Assembly: GCF_964204645.1 (NCBI RefSeq)
Contig: NC_134029.1
Span: forward strand, 2,675,001 to 2,739,000
DNA length: 64,000 nucleotides
From: Tubulanus polymorphus
Lineage: Eukaryota; Nemertea; Palaeonemertea; Tubulaniformes; Tubulanidae
Direction of reading: 5' to 3'
A model generated the notes under the pieces. It made no database searches. It was not told where the DNA came from and saw only the letters and a program-made list of their open reading frames with translations. How positions within the stretch are numbered: the stretch's first letter is position 1; each line of letters opens with the position of its first letter. Position numbers and translations under genes: made by a program. Shown one piece after another: positions 54,676-64,000 of this stretch.

Positions 54676-56581
54676 CGGGTGCGACCAGAATCGACGGTGA
54701 AGGCTTTTATTGAAAACTGTCAGTTTCAATAGATACGCGTAATATAGAAAACGGAAACGGAAGAGTATTTAATTGCCTGATGTTAGAGTAGCTTCTATTG
54801 TCATCCGCGAGAACAGCAAAAAATGATTTTCAAGGTTCTATATGTGTATAGTCTTTCTAGTATCAGTAATAGAGAAGAGCCCGTTATTGTATTTTCTACA
54901 ATCTCTCGAAATGCTAACAATTTCCCCTAAAACAGTTAGGCTTTTAGTGAAAATGTATCGAAACGGCTTCGTGACGAAAATAATCTACATATTCGTTACC
55001 TATATAGACGAGGCTCGGAATTGTCACGATGCCGGTAACTATTTGACATTAGATATTTAGAAATCGTTTTACTTGAGGTCGTGAAAAAAATCTTTAAATC
55101 GATGGTTTGCGTAAAGAATTTTCCCACTGGCGACGAAAAACATTGAGATTGTCATCTAAGTGGAGCTTAGAAAAGAGAATTAGCGTGTAAATACTGCTAG
55201 CTAACGGCTGATCAATATTCACTATTTGCCGAAAGCGAACCTATAATTCAATACTTCTTTAACCTGGGCTTATACTGATCTATCCACTACCAATTAGTCT
55301 CGTTAAAAACATCTAATATGAATACCCTTCTCCCGCCTGCTCAAACTACACCTCGATCACGCAATTAATGCGCTACTTTCTTCACTTTCTAGATATTTCT
55401 TTCGTGTTTTGTATTCACACGATTTTAACGACTCGCGCGCACGATATTCACCTAAAATATGATAATAAATAATACATGATAAAAGGAAATTCGATTTATG
55501 ATTTAATTTCTACGTTCAATCACCACGGTATGTGCGGGCAAGAGTCGTAAATCGAGTAGAAATTTGTAATCCTTGCAAAATATGTATAATTTACCTTTCC
55601 TGAGACTTGGCTTCGTTGCTGCGTTTTTTTTTCTGAGGAAAGTTGCCATAGAGAAGGATATGCAGTAGGATGGAATCGACAACTAGTCACTGAATATTTG
55701 TAACCTGAAATCTTCATATACAGCGAGTTGAATGATGAGTTTTTGATCTCGTGGCGTCTCGTTTTATATTCATTGTATTTTGCGGCCGTAACTCGGCATC
55801 TAAAAATAGCGTATCGATAACGAGAATACCACAGACAAATACTGGACAAAAATAGGTAGAAAATGAACGCTAAAAGTGATGACGAACAAGGTATCTAACA
55901 CAGCAGGATGATAGGCTCAACAAAGTGGTATTGATCTGAAAGCGACGGCGCTTCTCGGGTTCTGACAATAGAATAAATCTCCACAAAATCCAGTTGTCCA
56001 CAGGAAGACGATTGTTGCGTTCGATTGTATTGATAAGTATCATGAACATTCAAATCACTATAGAAACCTCACACTAAGAATGAAAAAGTGTCATTGAGCT
56101 AGTAGTTCGACCATATATCCAGATACACTCGTGCAATCCTCTTCAATTTAGTCATCGAAATATTGAACAAACTACCACGTAGCTCAAAGAGCTTTTCGGA
56201 CTTTTTCATCCTTGTTTGGGATTTAAAATCATCTCTGCAACACGGACTCAGAGTGTTACGTCACTTCAAATCACAACTTCCAATCGAAAGGTCAGAGAGA
56301 ATTATCATCATTATCTAATTATTGTATCCGGTGAAGAAACTGCGGGCAGATTTTAAAATGAATTCAATTCAAACACTTGGTGATCGTGAACAGTTGAGGT
56401 TAAGAGTTTATTCAGCCGCTGTTATTAAGTGATTAAATCAATTCTCGTACGTATTCAACTGATCTTAATGAGGTTTTCATCTGGTATCGGAAAATGATTT
56501 GTTCAAGCAATGAAGAGATCGATAATGCAAGGAAAATCGATAGCTTTTTCTTCAGTGAAATTATTGTTTCTCCTTTTCCGC

Positions 56582-56748
<167 letters not shown>

Positions 56749-57534
56749 ATGCAGTTTGACAACGTCTTAAAGATTCTCTATCGTAAAAAGATAATTGAAC
56801 ACTTCATGTAATAATAATTATAGACTTTATGCAGTTCGATGAATTTCTGTTTTTCGATATTTCGCTTGACTCGTGCTGCGGGCAACTAATTAATGGATTT
56901 CACCCTCGGTAGATTTCGACGCTGAGTTTGAAATATTTATATATAAACAAAATGAATTGAATCACTGATGACGGGCATGTCTTGTTTGCAACCGAAGCGT
57001 TGATTTGACAAGTAAAATGATATCTTTCGCAACATTTTCCACTCTTATCTTCTGTTTGCTGTGGCATCTTCTTAACACTCTATACGACTCTATACGACCC
57101 AAGGCTGTTCAATAAAATTTTAAACAAACAACATCTGAACATCAAAACATCTACACTGGAATTTAATACCAAAATTCCTATCGTATTTCTGCTGTTCTTA
57201 TATTTCTTTTCAGGAGGAAATTAACTTCAGTGGTTTAAACTTACATTGTACGTGTTGTTCCCACGTTAAAAGATCCTTTTATTTACCGCATTGTCATTCA
57301 GATTGATATTATGATTGTTGAGTTTCACTTCAATGTCACACCGACCAAACGCTCTTGTGAAGAAGCTAAACTGCCAGTAGCAAAGCTTTTCCAGTGTTTC
57401 TTCGTGGAGATTTTTTGCTATTCTTTTCGAATTTTTTACCTTTAAAATAAATGTAATATGCATCTTTTAAAAGAAGATCCGAGGTTTATTCCGAATTAAC
57501 TCGAAAAAAGTCGAATTAATTAAGTCGAAAAAAA

Positions 57535-57830
<296 letters not shown>

Positions 57831-58944
57831 CTCTCCGAGACAAGGAGGGAAATATGCAACGACTGAAGTTGAATGAGTACGCAAATAGTCGAAACTTCAG
57901 CCAAGACACACCCAGAATAATAGACCGACTCGAAAAATATACAAGCAGGTTTTCTAATCGAAGTCTGTTATAAGTACGAGTAACAGGATAGCGAACGTGT
58001 GTAGAACATAGTCAAAGTAAGAACGACGGTAATTATGAGTGTAACATCGGTCGAAACATACCGCGCTATAGTTTTATTGGGAAAACGATTTTCACCAAAC
58101 CGATAAGAAATTGACGTAGAATCTAACGGCGATTGGCAGCGATATGAAAAGATTCTATTTTCTGGAAAGATTGTCAGTAATAAAGAGAACATTATTATTA
58201 TTAATGAGTAGCTTTTCATGGTTGATCAATCAGCGCGAACCCAAAATATCAATATTCATAAACCAGGTAGAATATATTGTTTTTCAGTCGTTGTCCTTCT
58301 TACCTGACAAACTCATGATTGGAAAAATGAATGAATGCTTAACTTAGAATTATCAAAAGCCATTCTTTTATATATAAATTTCAATATCACCGTTTATATC
58401 GTTATAAATTTCCAGCTTATGCATTTTGTAAATGATATTTCCCTCCAACCCTTCGTTGGTTTCACGCTGATAAATGAAGAGATACGAGCTGTTTTGTTCA
58501 TAGAGAAAAAGGAACGAAAGCTTTTTGAAGCTTATTCGATCAGTTATTGATATTGCATCGGAAAAATAACAAAAAAGGACTTCAATTTCATTGATTCAAA
58601 TCTATATTGAAAAACTGGATCAATGTTTCTTTACTCTCTGTTAGTATTGATTATGTTCGGCCGTTAATATTTGTACGCGAAGAAAAACGGTATTTTTCGC
58701 GGCGGAATCGCATACATGAATGAACTGATCTAGTGATCAAATTCATATTCATAAAATAAATGCCGATTAGCTGCAAAACGACTCAACACGTAGCCTCGGG
58801 TGTCCCGCCACATCATCTTATTGAATTCCTATTTTGAAATTTACAGAAAAAACAGCGATGAACATGTTACGCGTTCACGAGAGTCGAATTCTTCACGTCT
58901 GTTGATTGCTGCTGGTTGAAACTTGGGATCGTCACCCGAAGACA

Positions 58945-61900
58945 ATGAATTTAACGAGAAATCCAACGATTCTTGCTACGTTGATTTCGGCTTTTATTTT
59001 GCTCATACATTTTCAAGGTAAGATTTGCTATTTCAACGTCTCAATCAAATAAACAGTTAATATTATCTCTGAGTGTTTATGATTATCAGACTTTATCAAA
59101 TTATTAGAATTGATCTGATTTTGAGATTTCTGAGTTTTGATACATTAGTATTCTGTATGTAATCCTTATTCAATTTAACTTCTTAGTGAAAATTGTATCT
59201 ATTCTGCACTTAAAGGTACTTGAAATCGATGACATTTCGCAGCAAACTGGAGTTGGATTCATTCAACTAAAATTCGCTGCAGGGATTAAAACGCTTCTTT
59301 CTGAAGTGTGTTCGTGCAGTTAATGGCTTTCGAGTGGTCGAAAGTGAATACGGTCGCGAATTGCCATTTTATCGAAGTTACTAAATTTCAAATAGATTAT
59401 GAACGCAGATCTCGAGTAAAGAAACTTCACGAGACTAACTTGATGGATGGTCCGCAGGGAGGCTAATTAGATTCCAAACACAATCGTTTTAAGAAAAATC
59501 CGAATAACGCTGATGTTTAATGATTTTCAAATAATGATAGAAACCATCTCTTCTCAGAAAATGTTCTCAGTTAACCCTTAAAGATTCCTTGTTGGTATAA
59601 AATTAATGAATTTCGTATAAAGATCTTGCTTGTAATGGACCCAGTGATAAGAAAACAATGACGTAAAAAGTGCATTTCAACCAGTCACCACATCTGACTG
59701 GTCTAGCGTGCTGCGGCTCAGGGTTTGAGGGCCGGGGTTTTCAACTGCTAATATTTTTGCCTATCAAAGATGCCTGTCTGGTTTCTCTTTTTCGGAGAAC
59801 TACCATTGAAGATTTTTCCTAGGCTACAAGCCTAAAGCTATTACCTGATATAACCTTATATAACCGGCATATATGATATACTGGTTTATATAATGTGCAA
59901 ATCATTACCATCGACAGATCTATAATTAAATGGTCTCTAATAAGACAGTAAGTGCATCATCGACGGTCGATTTGCTGTCAGAAAATTACCGTCAAGCCCA
60001 AATTAACAAGTATTTGTTCTGGCCAGTGAGGTATTAATGAACAATAATGGACGTTGTGTATACAGGCCAAATTACTGCAGATAGCACACGAGGTCTCTTT
60101 CGCCGTATAGAATCGACGAAAATAACAGCAAAACTGTACCGATCTGACCTCTCTTTCAGTATGGAAACTGACCGTGATGGGTTTCTATTTCAAGCTCATA
60201 GTTGATATATTCAGGTTTTGCTCAAGGAAACATTTCCCTCCGGCCAGGAATTTTCCAGCTAAAGCGAATTATTTATAGTTTGGGAATAGGACAGAAGTAG
60301 AAGGGCGTTTGATGTTTTTTTAACATCTTCTGAGGTTTCAATTTCAAATAGGATTTTTCATACGTTGATCTCCAGATAGCTTTTGATGTGTGACTGTGTG
60401 TTTACCTTCCTCAATAACCACAGCTGTTCAGTTTCTGAAACGAAAAACGACATTTTCTATATCAGATTTCTGGACGCAAATTAAGAAAGCGATCGATTCG
60501 ACAAGATGTGAAACTTTTATGAATATCAATAGGGTGATATTACAGCGAACATATTTCCCAGACCCGGTTCTAAAAGGTTTTGGTTCCAAAGTCTAAATTA
60601 GTTTATTTCCAATGATTTAACGCAAGAGTCTCGTTTAAACCGACAATTGTTGAACTGGATCCAGTATTCGAATATTTTGTTATGCCTGGCGGCAGAGCTT
60701 GTGAGGAATATCGCATTAATGTAGTCAACGAAAAGTGATATATAAACATCTGGATTTAGTTTCACAATGCTCTGGTTCTGCTTCGACTCTCAAGCGTTTT
60801 AAAAATCTCATCGATTTTTTACAGTCAACTTGAACTAAAAATATCGCTAAAAGTATTTTCGAAACTTCCACAATGGTTTCACCTGACAGCTTTATGATGG
60901 TTGTTTTTTTTTCAAATAAAATTATATTTGTCACTTTATAACGATATAAAGCTGTCAGAAATCATTTGCGAGTAACGCAATCTCAACTTCATCGGAGATA
61001 TCGTGTTATTACCGCGTCCCCTTAGTTTCAGCACAATAAACCATTAAAACTGCATCTAAAGTGGCGAAGAGCGCCTCGTAAAACTAGGTTTACCAGGGCC
61101 GACGAAATTGAAAATGCGCATCAACAGAAACCATAAAGTAACTCTTAAATCGAGTTGTACCTTTATGAAATAAATATGATATCGCCATTACTGAGACGTG
61201 TGGTGAATGAGAAGTTATGACCCGTAATCGAGCATTTAAACATACGTTACTGAGAGTGCATAGTCAGTGTCATTAGAGAAAGACCATATAAGTCAATTAT
61301 CGCGGACCGGGAGACATGCGAGTGGAAAGGACGTGTCATGTTTAGATAACACGTAAAACGATCAGCATTCGCGTAAATATATACGTGAACCAGTTTCTCG
61401 AAGCTAGGAATAGAGGTTTTTTTTATGATTGAAACTTGGGTCTGTGCAACCCCGAAAGAAAACATCCAATTGCCTCATTTTGGCGCTAGCGCGGTTGTTA
61501 CATTAAATACACACGCGCAGAAAATCTATATTTATCGAGATTCATTCTAAACAAATTGAACTAATTGCTTATTTTCCTCTGAGAATAAACTGGGACGTTT
61601 TCATTTTCGTTAAAATAACGCCAACCGACTGGGAATAAGTGAATATCGTCGTGGTTGCTTACTGTACTGATATTGCCTTTTACAGTCGCTTATCATTCTT
61701 TGGTCAGACTATGTAAACCAGAGTTCCCCTAGAGCGTGGATCTCTTTCAAAAATACACACTAGCCAGAGTTCCCCGGAGCCGACGTCTCGTTCAAACCCG
61801 ATGTGTGTAATCTGATTTTGTTCGGTTCGTACCTCGGAGGAGCTACTAGAATTTTCCGATAATCAGATGAAATAGTCTTGTCTCGTGGCAGTCATAATAA

Positions 61901-62750
61901 TCTTATACTATTTGTGATGTTACCGTTTAGAATATATACCTTTGAGAAAGTAGGGTAGTCTCCTCACGATGAGTGGATATGTCTAGCTTGGGTCACGCTA
62001 AAATGGGAGATGATGTACACGGCACCTTTTAGGTTGGACTAGCTTTTTTGAATTCTCTTTTTCGTGTGTGTATTTACAGATGGCATCCAGGTACATAGTT
62101 GTCGGTTAGTATTTGACTCTAGATGCAAACATTGAATATGAATTAATGTTAACTTTTAGATTCATAGTCGACTGTGGAACTGAGTTATCGTATTTACATC
62201 AATTCAAGTCTTTCGCATTCTCCTCCAAAATATTCACGGATGCGCCATATTAAAAAATCTTTACGCATATGCTTTCATAGGCATATGCTGCAAAATGTTG
62301 ATGGGTGCGTACGCGATTTCAAGCGATATATCACTTAAAGAAAATCATCCAGGCCTCGTAAATCGAAGGCAAATTTTCAATAAAGCCGTCGGCGTTTTCA
62401 TTTCTAAAACGTTCCTGGACAAAGTGTAAACGATTCTTATTTCAATAACAATTCAACCCAAGCTACAGGCGACGCGAACTTTACTCTATTTCTGCTTGTT
62501 TATATCAAAGATAAATTCGAAAGACAACGGCTCTAAACAAGCAGGGAAACATGAACACCTGTTTTTAAGAAGATGTCGCAGGGGAGAGCAGCGTCACTCG
62601 GAGCCGTCCGGGCATAATCCAGTTTTCTTTGCTGATGATCGAGCTCATCAATTCTATCGCAAAAATCACTGGCATTTCTGTGTTCACGGTTTAGCTGCCG
62701 GTGCACTAGACCCAGAGGAAATCAACGGTAACTTATTCAACGGCAGGTAA
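58945..62750 (+). CDS. Putative small secreted protein, family not recognised
   Basis: Model: exon 58945-59017 (ATG, 24 codons with hydrophobic core LATLISAFILLIHF, donor CAAG|GTAAGA, phase 1), micro-exon 62080-62090 (acceptor TTTACAG, donor CAG|GTACAT), exon 62511-62750 ending in TAA; about 107 residues. The last frame runs open for 80 codons, is rich in basic residues and His (RRCRRGEQRH, HWHFCVHG), and has two Cys. An AATAAA follows 30 nt after the stop. The micro-exon could instead end at 62104 and splice to 62573, keeping the same frame. The 3-kb first intron has no other plausible exon that I noticed. It resembles nothing I know; a peptide precursor with dibasic sites is possible. Splice sites and phases are seen, the gene is inferred. 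Confidence 0.4.
59687..59800 (+). repeat. Possible tRNA-derived SINE
   Basis: ACTGGTCTAGCGTGCTGCGG followed by GGGTTTGAGGGCC resembles degenerate A and B boxes, then a tail with no coding frame. It lies in the long first intron of the putative secreted-protein gene. Confidence 0.3.
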
Positions 62751-62779
62751 AATGCGCGCACAAGGTGAACGCGAACATG

Positions 62780-62785
62780 AATAAA
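62780..62785 (+). terminator. Candidate poly(A) signal of the putative secreted protein
   Basis: AATAAA 30 nt after the TAA at 62748-62750. Confidence 0.3.
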
Positions 62786-64000
62786 CCATCGGCCATCCTT
62801 CTAGTCATCTAACTCTAACCGTCTTCTTCCATTAAATCTACTCACAAAAACAATACGCTTACATATATATTCACACACAAGTTGTGGGATGGATAAACCT
62901 GGTATATTGGTTCAGTTCACGCTAAGGGCAATGTTTGTCGATTGTGCTCGGTAAGGAAGAGAGAAGGGGGGATGATGACCAATCACTTGTTGATAGCGGT
63001 GTGGGCGCTGATAACGGTGAAATCAGAATGAAATCTCACTCTGTATTTGTGAATGGAAACTGTGTATGTTGTATGATATTGGCCCATACAGGGTGATTCT
63101 CGGAATTTGGTCCGAATTATTTCGATGAGCAGGGGCGGGGAATAATGTCCCGCTGTTCCGTCGCGTTAACGGCAGTGTTGTTGCTACGGATGTGGACGCT
63201 TTTTTGTGCCAATGTCAAAATTACCACGAGTTCATTTCGCCTGTGTTATAGCAAACCAATAGAAACATCTTCACACGACAAAACGTAAACTTAATTTGGT
63301 TTCGATTGCAATTTATGCCGGCGCATCTAAACACAGTGTGTCGCTGGTCTGCCGCCGTAGAAAATCAGATTTAACTCGGGACGCGAATCACAGCTCGATG
63401 AGTTCTTCTCGTTCGCTAGTTTTACTCACTGAGACGTAATGTCGTTTTTAAATGCAGCATAACGAAGAAGAGATGACTGTGGAATTGGAGCGAAAAGTAT
63501 CAGAATTGGTACGGTTTTTTCCGGTAGTCTTTGTATCAAACTATAGTTATATATATTATATATGCGCGAACAGATAACACAATCGTATCATAAAAATAGT
63601 TGCACGTCGTTTCCAAATATCTGGTCGGATGTATTCATGAATAATAGATAGAAGGACGAATCAGGCATTAACAGAAATGGTTTTGATGATTCGTATTAAG
63701 GTATAGAAATTGCGGGTGTAATACAGAAAATATTCAGGGATGATTTTGCCTCTTAACAATAAATATGGACTATTATTAACGACAAAAAACCTAGTGATTG
63801 GTCATGCCTAAGACGTCGCTTGGCAGTCGTGATGATGGGTATACACAACATTTACTGTCGATGTAAACACTAGCGAAAAATAAAGCTGAATTTTCTGAAA
63901 TATTGAGTTTATTTCAGCCTTTTTTTTAAATTGCTAACATTTTTACTGATCGATGTGCACACTTTTTGTATCCGCTTTCACTATAGAAGAATCGTTACGA
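62786..64000. other. Right end of window
   Basis: No gene assembled. An acceptor-like TGCAG at 63464 followed by an open frame to a GTACGG donor did not join to the upstream gene in frame. Confidence 0.4.

Noticed and set aside
63465-63509. Acceptor-like TGCAG with open frame (HNEEEMTVELERKVSEL) and donor
   Set aside because: Its phase does not fit the exon ending at 62746; read in the fitting phase it stops within seven codons.

Overview
This is nuclear DNA of an animal, most likely a marine invertebrate. It is AT-rich, every recognisable gene but one is split by GT-AG introns of 80 bp to 5 kb, and the genes are metazoan matrix, proteasome and TBC/Rab genes. Small foldback transposons, tRNA-like repeats and a hammerhead-like motif suit a lophotrochozoan, but I cannot name the species. 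No prokaryotic feature was seen.

Layout. 1269-22129 (+): a complete ADAMTS-like matrix protein of the ADAMTSL4/6 (THSD4) type, reconstructed as about 815 residues: signal peptide, TSR1, cysteine-rich/spacer region, Arg-Gly linker, six more TSRs, PLAC. It shows a mutually exclusive exon pair completing TSR1 and an internal signal-peptide exon that would give a short isoform. An intronless NHL-repeat gene (19408-20232, -) lies inside one of its introns. 24187-27118 (-): proteasome subunit PSMA4, complete. 28130-34962 (+): TBCK, complete, 22 coding exons. PSMA4 and TBCK are divergent, with about 1 kb between start codons. 42119-44723 (+): a TIMP-fold gene with two alternative first coding exons, one carrying the metalloproteinase-binding CxCxP start and one lacking it, plus a hydrophobic C-terminus. 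58945-62750 (+): an unrecognised small secreted protein, less certain. The rest (about 35.7-42.1 kb, 45.1-58.9 kb, 62.8-64 kb) has no gene I can support; it holds long simple repeats (CAG x109, CTG x55, CGG x26, CCCTCT x~64, TA over ~290 bp) and relics.

Taken together, the matrix genes share a theme: ADAMTSLs sit on fibrillin microfibrils and TIMPs restrain metalloproteinases. Both appear to use tandem-duplicated or alternative 5' coding exons to switch a functional N-terminal module. This is the most interesting signal here. Small non-autonomous elements with intact target-site duplications (8-bp in a PSMA4 intron; 9-bp twice around TBCK exon 1) are the second.

All exon models come from reading splice sites, phases and family similarity by eye; no alignment or transcript data were available.
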